In this document: positions 9,946 through 20,839 of the stretch, piece by piece | Numbering within the stretch: position 1 is the first letter of the stretch | How the letters are laid out: each line of letters starts with the position of its first letter | Source: Prostheceraeus crozeri | Lineage: Eukaryota; Platyhelminthes; Polycladida; Euryleptidae | Assembly: GCA_907163375.1 (NCBI GenBank) | Contig: CAJQUW010005698.1 | Span: 62,001-126,000 of the forward strand | Reading direction: 5' to 3' | DNA: 64,000 nt | The notes under the pieces: model-generated | Seen by the model: only the letters and a program-made list of their open reading frames with translations | Databases searched by the model: none | What the model was told of the DNA's origin: nothing | Made by a program: the position numbers and the translations under genes

Positions 9946-11166
9946 TGTGTTAAAAGATTCGCTGAAAAGAGTCCATCATTAACCTCAACTTCTACTTTTC
10001 AAGACGCTCGCTTTATTTTCGAATAATTATAATCATCAACTCTAACTCAATACTGCTCCAGCGATGGAAACAGCAATTTTGTCTCAAAAACCAAGAAATT
10101 GAGGTAAACAGGGCTCGACAGGCCGGTTTGAAGAAGAAACCCGGTTAAAAGAAGTAGATTTGAGTTATTATCTACCTAAATCAAGATGACAATTTTCTCT
10201 TTATTACCACTATGAATTTGCTTCATAGCCTGCCTGCCCTGAGGATCTGACTACCACATGCGCTGTTTGTAGGCTTACCCCTCAGCTGAAGTTGGCGTTC
10301 TCATTCAGTTTCTACATTCATCCTTTGCGTACAGATATTGATGCGCATTGCCACAAGTTATTGATCATGGTAACTTTTTGTACTAAGAAGACATTCACCG
10401 ATGGACATTTGTCTGGTCTTGTAGCTTCTCAGTCTGTAGTCTACAATGAACCACTTCCATGGATTCCACGCGTTCATTTGTAGCGCATTTCAATTGCATT
10501 AACAATGACGTTTCTCAAATACTGTGTTGTGGACTGATACTGCAAAATTTAGCTGCTTTGTGTGAATAACATAAAAATGATAAGTTGGCAATATTAGTGA
10601 CAACTGCTCATGCATATCCCGCTTTCACAGATGATTTCAAATGTCCTTTATCTTTTGCTTTCAATTCAACATTGCTTGGTTAGAAAGTGCACGACGATCA
10701 TCATGTCATGCCCCTGACGACTGAAGTCACAAAACGAAGATGCGATACAAAATCTTTCTTTTGTATTCCAGCTGTTCTCGGATGTTGGCCTACAAGAAGC
10801 ACACAATGCATAATAGTAATACATATGAAATACACTCTATAATGTAGAGTTTCCATGACAATTATTGACTTTCATTATGAATGCTTAATAAAGATAATGT
10901 ACCTTCCATGCTACAAATCATCAAGAGCAGAACTATATAGAATCGATTTTATAAGAGCTTCGTTCTCTTTAGACAAACAATTGGTAGCCATCATGAGATA
11001 TAGCATTTTCTCATGCTTCTACCCATATGGACAAAAAAATGCGTATATCTATAAAACAGATTTATCAAAAGTTGCGACCTCTAAATCCTCACATGTTCTA
11101 ACACTAGAAGTCTCATGGTGTCAAACTTGATGCTGGATGTAAAGCGATGAAATCCACCTATCTTAC
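9946..11166. other. Unassigned stretch
   Basis: No supported gene. Short open frames at 10,292-10,483 and 10,855-11,130 show no domain I know. It may hold the decayed 5' part of the piggyBac element that follows. Confidence 0.4.
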
Positions 11167-12520
11167 ATGGCAGCCTCACACTCTGCTGTACGACCAGATC
11201 TGTGTTCTGTGACTGTGTCCGCTGACGGTCGCTCATTTGCTTGCAACATCTTCAAAGTACGCCCCGGTCCTTGTAACGGATGTGCTTTTGATGCTTGGAA
11301 ACTATTCACAGACCACCCAATTACCAAATGTACAACTGAAGAAGCAAGAATAGCGACACTGATTTTGAATTTTCCTATGAAGACCTGGTAGTATTTATAT
11401 CAGCACAGTATGCTCGAGGGATTTATAGGAAAAGGTTAACAGTAAAATTCTTACGAAGCAAAGACTGCGGTCCGAAAATTTTCAGAGAGAAAATGTCCAG
11501 AAATAGATATCAAAGGACGCGAAGTACACGAGTAACCTTACGCTTGTTCCTAATCTTTCAGAAGCGCTGCGTGGACGCATATGCACCTGAATTTAATTTG
11601 ACGATAGACGAGCAATTGCTACCATTGAAAAGTAGATGTAAACTCATGCTATACAAGCCAGATAACCTTCAAGAGATACAATCCAGATAAACTTTCATGC
11701 CAAACAAGTATGATTCATTTGGGTTGAAATTCTGACTCCTTCTTGGAAGTCCAATCAAAATATGCATGCAATATTCTCACTTGGCGCAGATGAATGAGTG
11801 CAAAGGAAAGTCTTTATCGGAAGATGTTGCCATGCACCTTTGTGAAAATATCATTGGTCAAGGATATAAAATCTGCTGTTTCACGTCGTTAACGGCTGTA
11901 AAGTCTCTTACCTCTGTAAAAACATCGATTGTGGGTACCATTCGACAATACAAGCGAGAACTTCCAAAAACTATGGCAACATCATTAAAAGAACTCTATA
12001 AGTCGAAGTTCTTTTGGCAGGATGAATCCAATACCCTTTTCGTAAACTATCAATGCAAGAAAAATCAAAATGTTTGCCTCATTAGCACGATGCATTGGGC
12101 TTTTGACAGTACTCAAAAGAGAACACTAGACATCACTAGACATAATTTCCTTCTACAATGAGAATAAAACAGGCGTGGCCACTCGCAGTATGGTCGAACA
12201 TGTTACACATTGCTGCCATCAATTCTTGGATCATTTACAAAAAGAAAACCAAATCGATGATATCCAGAAGGACTTTTGTCATGATGTTGAATGATGAAAG
12301 GATGGGCCATAAATTAGGCAGCTCAAATCCACACTCTTTGTTGCCATTTGCACTTCAGATGCTTCCACACAAACGCAGAAAGTGTCACCTTCAAGGTGGT
12401 CGGAATAATTCCGTCTCTGTGTGTAATTATTGCGTAAAAGTAACTTGTTGGAAGTGCAGCAGTGGAGCCTCATTACACGTTGTACTTGTACAATGCTTGT
12501 CTTGCGATGAACATAATTGA
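11167..12520 (+). pseudogene. Decayed piggyBac transposase (copy 1)
   Basis: Order of landmarks: an N-terminal piece with DAWKLFTDHPITKC (11,290-11,335); the first catalytic region NLTIDEQLLPLKSRCK (11,597-11,644, compare LSVDEQLVPFRGRCKF); VGTIRQYKRELP (11,930-11,970); then FVNYQCKKNQNVCLISTMH (12,040-12,093), typical of the region between the later acids; and a Cys-rich C-terminus (RRKCHLQGG...CNYCVKVTCWKC, 12,370-12,460), the usual piggyBac zinc finger. The frame changes several times. The P element described next appears to have inserted just after the zinc finger, because ATAATTGATCCTA occurs at both of its outer flanks. Confidence 0.7.
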
Positions 12521-12958
12521 TCCTAGAGTAAATAAGGGACATGTTATTCCAATAGTTGTCTCGGAGGACATCCCAAGGGTCGATGTAACCCAAAGCAAAA
12601 AAGAAGACCACCAAGGTTCTTTGCGAGCGCTTTCAACAGACGCCGTCTGCCATCCTCAAGCAACTGACTTTATTTCATCATGCAGAAGCAATGCAGTCAA
12701 CAGATGATCAGATCTCACTAAACACAAAATTTATTATCAGAACAGAATAAGATACAAGAAGATACTACTCACTCTAAAGTTAAAAGTAGGATGCTAAAAG
12801 TGCTGAAACCGACATTAAGACAAAATTAACAAGCTACACGACATTATCGTAAAATCTACCCAAATCAATCTTAGTTTTATTCGAAGACTGAAGTTTACTT
12901 GTCCACAAAGATTCCTTAACAATTCTCTTCTTCCAGACAGGCTCCCTATCGACTATGG

Positions 12959-13687
12959 TCAACGAATCAACATCAATTCGATGGCCAGTGTCCAGTACAT
13001 GCTTGGCCACTCTGACCTGTCCGCGTCCAACTCACGAATGTTGCGAATATGTTCTGCCTTCCTCTTGTCGATCGGTCTAGATGATTCCCCAACGTATGAG
13101 AAGGAACAGTCTTGGAAGCCACACTTAATATGGTAGACGCAACCCAAACAAAGTGCTGGTGAAGGACGCTTTCTAACCAGAAAATCTCGTAATGTAGATA
13201 CCGGTTTGAGTGCAATGTTGACATTAAACGCAGCCAACTTAGATTTGATAACGTCACTTATACCAGGCACAAACGGAATGGAACCAGTAATCTGTCTTCG
13301 CTCAGCACTCCTGCTCGTGTCACCATCCAGTGAACGTAATTGCTGCTCAATTTCTCTAGTTCGGTAGCCGTTCGCCAAAAGTGTGTTCCTTAAATTCCCA
13401 AGTTCTTCACCGATTGTCGACTCCGAACAAAGACGAGAAGCACGTAATCCAAGTGATTTGACAAAACCACCGAATACATTGCGAGGATGACATGAGGATC
13501 GATTGAGGTACAAGTTTGAATGCGTAGGTTTCCTATATACCGAGAAAACCGGAGAACAACCGTTTCTGTCAATCAGCATGTCCAAAAAGGGGATCTTTCC
13601 ATCCATTTCAAGCTCCATGTTGAAACGAATAGAAACCACTCGTGAATTCAGAAGTATCAAGTCTACCATATCAAGTGTGGCTTCCAA
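12959..13687 (-). pseudogene. Penelope-like RT C-terminus with GIY-YIG endonuclease
   Basis: The N-terminal part reads IRFNMELEMDGKIPFLDMLI, then VFSVYRKPTHSNLYLN and HPRNV, then RASRLCSES and LLANGY, all characteristic of the RT thumb in Penelope-like elements. The C-terminal part reads CLGCVYHIKCGF...SYVGESSR...KRKAEH, the GIY-YIG nuclease with its Cys linker. The catalytic palm of RT is absent because of 5' truncation. The frame shifts near the end; the remaining nuclease tail continues towards 12,860 (DREPVWKKRIVKES, holding the family Glu). The 3' tail runs to 12,711. Confidence 0.75.
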
Positions 13688-14091
13688 GACTGTTCCTTCT
13701 CATACGTTGGGGAATCATCTAGACCGATCGACAAGAGGAAGGCAGAACATATTCGCAAACATTCGTGAGTTGGACGCGGACAGGTCAGAGTTGGCAAAGC
13801 ATGTACTGGACACTGGTCATCGAATTGATGTTGATTCGTTGACCATAGTCGATAGGGAGCCTGTCTGGAAGAAGAGAATTGTTAAGGAATCTTTGTGGAC
13901 AAGTAAACTTCAGTCTTCGAATAAAACTAAGATTGATTTGGGTAGATTTTACGATAATGTCGTGTAGCTTGTTAATTTTGTCTTAATGTCGGTTTCAGCA
14001 CTTTTAGCATCCTACTTTTGACTTTTAGAGTGAGTAGCATCTTCTTGTATCTTATTCTGTTCTGATAATTAATTTTATGTTTAGTGAGATC
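13663..14091 (+). pseudogene. Second Penelope-like copy, endonuclease and 3' tail only
   Basis: It begins at GTCTACCATAT, in the first GIY-YIG strand, and continues through the nuclease (RELDADRSELAKHVLDTGH, IDVDSLTIVDREPVWKK) to a stop at 13,965 and a 126-base tail. It is nearly identical to the minus copy. One extra base near 13,758 breaks its frame. The shared GATATGGTAGAC at the junction with the minus copy suggests joining at microhomology. Confidence 0.75.
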
Positions 14092-14806
14092 TGATCATCT
14101 GCAAAGAGGTTTGATAGTTTATTATTAGTTAGTCTAGAGAGCCGACAAGCGTGTGAATCAGTTAGGCTACAGTCACACTGTCGCGCTCGATCGTCTGCAA
14201 CAGAGGCCCGAGGGCCCCCGATCATACCCCAATAATAGCGCCGATTAACCCCGATATTTTCATCGCCATGAACTAAAAAAAGTGTGAAAATTATGACGAT
14301 GGAGCACGATACGTCCCGTTAAAGGCACGATACGCCCCGATCGTTCCCGACCGCGCGCGGGACGCGCTCAACTCAACGGCCCGCATCGCGTCAGCGCCAC
14401 CACGATGGCACCCCCGACTCACCGCGATGCGCCGCGATGGGCCTCGATAAAGGCGCGATGAAACCACGGTGCGTCCCAACGCGCCCCGGTGAACCCCGAC
14501 TCACCGCGATGCCATCACCGCAATGAAGGAGGGAAATATGACGAAAATGAAGTACTTCCTATTTTTAGAAACTGACGTGATAATGCAGACATGAAATTTT
14601 ATTCATACCGAGTGCTCGTCACAACGCAAGCTTTTAGCGCCAGACTAATCATTTGATTGGATATGCTTGCAGAGAAACTACACTGAAACGTCAATCGAAT
14701 CGCGTTTTGAATGAAGAGTGACTAGTGAGTCATCAGTCTCATCACTCACCGACAAGACTTCGAAGCAGCAACACCTGTCCAAGACTCCGAGACCACACAA
14801 CTCATC

Positions 14807-16159
14807 ATGGCCAAGACCAAGAAGATTGGCAAGCATCAAGGCAGCGAGCAGGGCAAGCACCAAGCACCGCCTGTCCTCCTGCCATCACGACCGCCGACAA
14901 GGGAAGAGGAGGAGGAAGCAGCGGAAGGAGACCACAACGGCGGCGACGAATTCGCAGAGGGACCACGAGATGCAGCAGCAGAAGCGCCACCATCATCACC
15001 ATCACGCCAAAGAAGCCCTGCCGCGAAGGCCCCACCGAAGAAATTGAGAAAGGCTGTCAACTTCCCAAACGATAAAGAAGACGAGGCCATGGACTGGTAT
15101 AAAGAACACATGTGCCTGTACGACAGACAGGACTAAGACTGGAAAAACGTCACCAAGAAGGAGGAGCTGTGGCAGGGCATGGCGAGGTGCCTCAACGTAG
15201 AAAGAGACACTCTGTTCAACTTTCTACACCACCAGCGCGACATCTACGTGAAGGAGCGCAAGCCCAAACACTCTGGCTCGGCCTACAAGCAACTTACTCT
15301 TCGCGTCCAGTGGGTCCTCGAAAGGTTCAACTTCCTGGAGGGCCACATCCACGAACAGCCCACACGTCAGGCCATGCACATAAAGAAAAAGCTGGGCTTC
15401 CTTGCAGCTGCGAGCGGCGCCACCTCCAAGACTACACCCTCCACAGACAGCACAACTACGGCGACGACCGACACCGAGCAAGAAGCTGCTGAAGATCCGT
15501 TGAACGTCGCAGCAATAAGGAAGAAGCTCCTGCGCTCCGAGAACGCATACGTCCAGTACCATGTCCAGCTGTATGAGAATACCCTCTTACAGTTACAAGG
15601 CGACGACCAACTCTTCCGAGACTTTACGCAGCACGTCGCCAACGAAGGCCTCAGGTACGTCGGCCGCCTCCACGAACACCAGCGGAATCAGGAGCGGCAG
15701 CCGCTTGACGCGTTCCAGCCACCGCCGCCACTGCAGAGATCGATGTACTGGCCGCCGGCGCTGTCATCATCGGGCAGTATGTTCGGGCAGGCTCCTCCAA
15801 ATATCGAACGTCTCAGGTACCAGGAGCAGTTTGGCAGCGAAGTTTACTGGGGAACACACGCGTCTCCACAGGACCACTACCACAGCGCGCACAACCCGCC
15901 GCAAAGCAGCTTCATGGCTCCGCCGCCACCGCCTCCACCCATGATGTCAACACCGACGAAACCAATCACGCCGGTCAGAAGTGTGACGGCCACGACGGTC
16001 TCTCAGGGACAACCAACCAGCCGGGGGTCCGAACAGTTGGACGCACCACAGACGCCCTTCCTCGCCGAACTCCAGAACGCCAGCTTTAACATTGATCAAT
16101 TAGTTGCCGACGACAGCATCCTCCAGTCCATCTCAACGACTCCCTCCTCGAACAACTAG
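14807..16159 (+). CDS. Harbinger accessory MADF/Myb-like DNA-binding protein (one in-frame stop)
   Basis: The 451-codon frame from ATG 14,807 is interrupted by one TAA at 15,134-15,136. Residues about 85-180 form a MADF-like domain: DWYKEHMCLYDRQD, then DWKNVTKKEELWQGMARCL, then FNFLHHQRDIYVKERK and RVQWVLERFNFLEGHI. The spaced aromatics and the W-x-x-M/I-A pattern fit the family. The N-terminus is basic and Pro/Glu-rich; the C-terminal third is Pro-rich (APPPPPPPMM) and probably disordered. In PIF-Harbinger elements a second protein of this class brings the transposase to the TIRs and into the nucleus, and that is the likely role. The stop replaces one residue inside the MADF domain. GC content is clearly above that of the surroundings. 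Confidence 0.75.
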
Positions 16160-16631
16160 ACAACACCAGTCCAAACAGCCTTTCTCTGTGCTAAAAACGC
16201 ACGGTTAGTTGGTTGTGATTATTTTGTAAGAAAACTTTGAAAAGTGTAATTCGATTTTGAAATAATAATTTTCATTATCTTATATTTTTAAGAATATTGT
16301 AAAAAAAGAATTAGAACTGATTATTATTAATCTATTTTTGAAAAAACTTCGAAAATAAAATGTAATTCAACATATTCTTATTTTTATTTCATTACACAAG
16401 GTAAGTTACGTATTCATTCTTTTTAAAGTGGGGTCCTGAAAAGGACAGGGTTTTAGCATTTAAAAGACTGTACAGTGTACAGATGTACGGGTATGTATGT
16501 AATGTATACACAAACTTTATTAGAATGGCGTTTCGTTAAAAACTTCAAGGCCACTTTACATTAAAAAGAAGTCAAAAAAAATAAAAGTAATATAATTTAT
16601 TATTCAATAAATAATAATATAGTCATAAGTT
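16160..16631. other. AT-rich spacer between convergent Harbinger genes
   Basis: No gene. Several AATAAA-like words (for example near 16,355 and 16,605) could serve as poly(A) signals for the two convergent genes. Confidence 0.4.
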
Positions 16632-17970
16632 CTATATCATGTCCAACTGCCAGTCCACTGCACCAACATCGGAATAAAGGTACTTGGTGAGCGTTTCTCT
16701 CTGTTTCCGTCCCAGTCGCTCCTCACGATTACCAGCCCAGCCGCCGGCATCAAAAGATGTGAATTGCAAGCCTTCTCTCCATTTTCCTGGAATAATTTCG
16801 TGGGTCTGTTCGTCTTCACTGTCGGCCAGTCGGGCGTGCGCCTGGGGGTAGCGTATCCGCATCAGGTTGTGCAAACAGGCAGCTAACACCATGGTTTGCA
16901 CTCGTTCTGGCTTCTGCGTCATATAATTCAGGAGACAACGAAACTTGGTTGCTAGCATTCCAAAGGCATTCTCTACGACCCGTCTTGCGTGTGACAATCT
17001 GTAATTGAAGACGATACGCGATGCTGAATATCCAGGTCAAGTCTGCTGTACGGCTTCATGCACCATGTTCGCAGCGGGAACGCATCGTCGCCGATGATGT
17101 AGTAAATGTACAAGTTTCTGTGGACGCACATTGGCACGAGCGGAAGTAACAATGATGCCGGCATTTTTATGCGATCTGAGCTTCGAGAATGTTTGAGAGA
17201 AGGAACTCTAAACCTCCCTGACCCTGAACCGCTGTCTGGAACTTGTAGTCCGCGTCAACTAGCGCCATCAGAATGATCGAAAAGAAGTGCTTGTAGTTGT
17301 AGAATTCTGACCCGCCATGAGGAGGGTTTCGTATTCTTATGTGCTTGCCATCGATTGCTCCAACCGTATGAGGAAACTGCCAACGTTCCATGTATGCATC
17401 AGCGACTGCTTGCCACTCGGCCTGGGTTGTTGGCGGGCTCATGACTTCTTCTGCGAACACGTCGATGATGGCTTGGCAGACTTCTGCTACAATGCCAGAA
17501 ATGGTATTGTGTGGCACACGGAAGAGATACATTAATGAATGGTAGATGTCTCCCGTTGCGAGGTACCGTTAGTGTTATGGCTACCTTTAAGTCTGCCTTC
17601 AGCGCCCGTCGCAAGAGGGTGTCTTTCTTCTCGATCCTGGGCGCCAACCGCTGCGTTACTTCCTCCACCAATTCCTTGGGCAATCGCATGAATTGAAGAA
17701 GACGTTCGGGTCTTCGGCGCCAAGCTCTGGAATCAGGTGCGACATGACCACCGACGCATCTCGACGTTGGATCCACTCTCTCACCCAGACAGAACGTCGC
17801 TTTCTATGACGTCTTCGTTGCCGGGCTTGTTGCAGCTTTCTCTCTTCCTCTTCTCTCTCCAGGGCGTCTAGATACTGGTGCAGCAATCTCTTCTGATTTG
17901 GCGTTAGCCTCTTGATCTCGGCGTCGGTGATCTCTTCCTTGTTGTCAAGCTTGTGCAGCAGGCTCTCCAT
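16632..17970 (-). pseudogene. PIF-Harbinger DDE transposase (several frame changes)
   Basis: Start ATG is at 17,970-17,968 (MESLLHKLDNKEEIT), followed by a basic coiled stretch (RQRRRHRKRRSVW) and WIQRRDASV. A helix-turn-helix region follows (LPKELVEEVTQRLAP). The catalytic parts are VGAIDGKHIRIRNP (first Asp), FSIILMALVDADYKF (second Asp) and RRVVENAFGMLATKFRC (Glu), in DDE_Tnp_4 order, ending CLHNLMRIRYPQ. The frame changes about three to four times, so this copy is inactive although its TIRs are perfect. It is encoded opposite the MADF gene, the common Harbinger arrangement. Confidence 0.85.
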
Positions 17971-18654
17971 CGTGTTAGCGAATGAAAACACAAGCCACCT
18001 CTCCCCTTTTTATATAATCCCACTTGAAAGGTACTAACACATCGTGCTTTATTGGAATTTATCGGGGCTCAGTGGGGCTATTCGGGGTTCATCGGGTTAT
18101 TATCGGGGCTACTTGTCATAAATCGTATCATATCGCCGCAAAATTCGGGGTTTGTCGGGTGAACATCGGGGTTACATCGCGTTATGTCGTGGCTGACATC
18201 GGGCCTTGTCGGGGATGCAGATATCCCCGATCCTACACCGAAAAGCCCCGTTCTTAACCCCGATGATTTCCGATCTGAGCCCCGATGATTCCCGAATAGC
18301 CCCGATGAGGTGTTACTTGCCGTCCAACTAGTTTCCCAAACTACCGCTACGGCGATGTCAGCCCTCTCCCCGATATTTAGGACGATAAGACGGCGATCTG
18401 ACCACGATAGACCCCGATCATAAACCCGATTGACCCCGATCGTCACGATGACCTCCGATGACTCCTTATCGTGGTCCATCCCCGACAGTGTGACTGTAGC
18501 CTTAGGGAAAAGTGACGCACGACGGCGTCATCAATAAGGGGGCAAGTAACACAATAAGAACATCAGCAGAGTTGTCGGTACGCGATACAAGCAAACTATA
18601 GTTAACGATATAGCATCCATCCGTCCATGCTCGTCGTTTTTTGTGATTGCAAAT

Positions 18655-20839
18655 ATGGTGAAATCGTGCTCAGCCTACAACTGTACTCGACGTCAGGGTC
18701 AAGATAAAACAATGACATTTCATCGGTTTCCGTTCAAAAATAAGATCCTTCTTTTAAAATGGTTAACATCACTCCGTAGAAAAATTTTTTCGCCGAATTC
18801 CAACGACGTTTTGTGTAGCAAACACTTCAAGAGGATTTTGAGCTCGGGGAATATCGTCAACGTAGACGTCTTAAAAAGGATTCAGTCCCTTCAGTGTTTG
18901 AGTTTCCTACCCATTTAATGAAAGTACAGACGATACGGCGACCACTTAAGCGACGATACGAAGAAATAGAATCCGCGCCTCCTAGTTCGACAGATCTAAA
19001 AAAGCGCATTCGTTTGGATCATTCATACTGCACTAACAGCAACGTGTTCGACGATGTTAGTCGACTGAAATCGGAAAATTCCAAATTGAAGTGAAAAATT
19101 CGACTTCTTTTACGAAAAGTTCAACGTAAAACTAGACGTGTGAAATCGTTGTGTGATCTCCTTAGACAAGCGAGAGAAAAATTTTCTTGATTGTGATACA
19201 GTGAATATTTTGTCAGATTCCTTTTCTGACTGCACGAAATCTCTTTTTCTCAACGCAGTAAAACAGTCAAGTGTTCATAAAAATCAACGACGTTATGAAG
19301 ACAAAAATGTGGTTAACTTTGCCGTCACGCTATATTTTTATTCGCCGAAAGCTTATAGATTTGTACGTCGAAAACTTGGTTTGCCACATCCATCTACGTT
19401 ACGAGAGTGGGCTACGCCGATTGACTGCGAACCAGGTCATTTGCAAGAAATATACAGAACTTTAGCTGAATATGTTGTGAAAGACCAAGGATATTCTGAT
19501 TGTGTACTTATTTTTGATGAAATGTCTCTTCGCAAAGATATCGAATGGGACCCGAAGCGTCACAGATACATGGGCTTCGTTGATTATGGTGCGGGACTTA
19601 TAGAAGGTAAGCTTGCTTCGAATGCCATGGTATTATGTTAGTTGGTCTTCAGCGGCATTGGAAAACCCCAGTTTCTTACATTTTCACCAATAATTTGACA
19701 GGGACTGTATTGGCAGATTACATTAAGCAGATCCTTGAGCAGACCAGTGAAGCAGGGCTTACGGTTCATGCTGCAATTTCCGATGGTACTTCCGTAAATC
19801 TTGACGCAACTTCGAAACTTGGTGTACAGATTAAGGCGTCTAAAGACGAACTTAGACCCCTAAAAACATTTTTTCAACATACAAGCAGAGCCGACCAAAG
19901 AGTTTTTTGGATATGTGACGCCTGTCACATGTTAAAATTAATTCGAAATTTGTTAGCCGAGTGGAAAATATTGACACGCATTAAGGATGGCCATAATCAG
20001 TTTATAAGATGGGAGTATATTAAGTAGCTTCATAAACTTCAACAAGCGGATAGCCTACATCTTGCTAACAAGATAAAGGTCAAGCACATTAATTATAAGA
20101 ATGTTATCATGAAGGTAAATATTGCGGCACAAACACTCAGCTCATCTGTCGCTAAAGCGATTGATTTCTTACGAGATGATCTTAAACTACCGCAATTTCA
20201 AGGTAGCGCTGCAACAACTGATTTTATACGCAAAATTGACAGATTATTTGACATACTAAATTCCAATCACCCGCATGCGAAAGGATATAAATCACCCTTG
20301 AAAATGACCGCTTATGGCGACCGTTTTTAAATGAAATGATAATATACTTAAGAACACTTCGTGATCAAAACGGAAAATTTTTGAGTTTTGGACGTCGTCA
20401 TACGCCTATCGATGGATTTTGTACCACTATAAAATCCGTCTTAGATTTGTCAACAATTCTTTTAGGAACCAATAGATTGTCGTATTTGCTTACCTATAAA
20501 CTATCTCAAGATAGTTTAGAAACTATTCTTCAGCAAAGTTAGACAAAGAGGCGGGTGGAATAATAAATCCAACTGCTCGACAATTCATTTATTCCATGCG
20601 TAGTTTATTGATAGCAAATACAATTACTGCTTCACAGAACGCAAATGTACGTGCTCGAGATTCATGCACAAATATTGAATTGTTTATTCGCGACAAACGC
20701 GTAAACAAGCCAAAGACTAATCCTGATTTTCATTTTGGATCCATGGCAGTAAATGATGATGAATTACCGATAGATGACTGGTTCCAATTTACGTTTAACG
20801 TCTCAGATACAGACTGGCGTTCTCATTGTCTGTATTACA
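18655..20839 (+). pseudogene. P-element transposase (THAP9-like), 5' part
   Basis: The start MVKSCSAYNCTRR opens a THAP zinc finger: CSAYNC, then FHRFPF, then KWLTSLRR, then LCSKHF. A basic linker and a leucine-rich coil follow. The catalytic region has the P-family words LIFDEMSLRKDI and MGFVDYG (19,510-19,590), HAAISDGTSVN (19,768-19,800), CDACHMLKLIRN (19,915-19,950) and TPIDGF (20,405-20,422). About six frame changes or stops are present. At 20,839 the frame is cut by an hAT and resumes at 24,858, where SHCLYY continues directly into IAGFVSRRV. Confidence 0.8.

Larger units (their letters stand above)
12711..14091. mobile_element. Head-to-head pair of 5'-truncated Penelope-like copies
   Basis: Two copies lie in opposite directions and share a 3' end that reads GATCTCACTAAACAC outward on the left and its complement on the right. 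The left copy (minus) keeps the end of RT plus the endonuclease; the right copy (plus, from about 13,663) keeps only the endonuclease and tail. TGATCA lies at both outer borders (12,705-12,710 and 14,092-14,097). The equivalent place in the right P arm (about 26,026) has a single AGATGATCAAAGAGG, so it is an empty-site reference. Inverted and truncated copies are typical of Penelope-like elements. Confidence 0.8.
14165..18501 (+). mobile_element. PIF-Harbinger transposon
   Basis: Ends are perfect inverted repeats, GGCTACAGTCACACTGTCG, flanked by TTA on both sides (14,162-14,164 and 18,502-18,504), the usual 3 bp duplication of this superfamily. Length is 4,337 bp. Two convergent genes are inside: a MADF-type DNA-binding protein on the + strand and a DDE transposase on the - strand. 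Both subterminal regions (about 14,205-14,520 and 18,055-18,485) carry many copies of CCCCGAT-like words. The coding parts are much richer in GC than the flanks. It sits in the left TIR of the P element, so it is younger than that element. Confidence 0.9.

Noticed and set aside
10292-11130. Short open frames before piggyBac copy 1
   Set aside because: They show no piggyBac landmark and could not be joined to the transposase with confidence.
13503-13967. 154-codon + strand frame across the Penelope-like junction
   Set aside because: Its first half is antisense to the minus-strand RT part; only the second half is real nuclease sequence.
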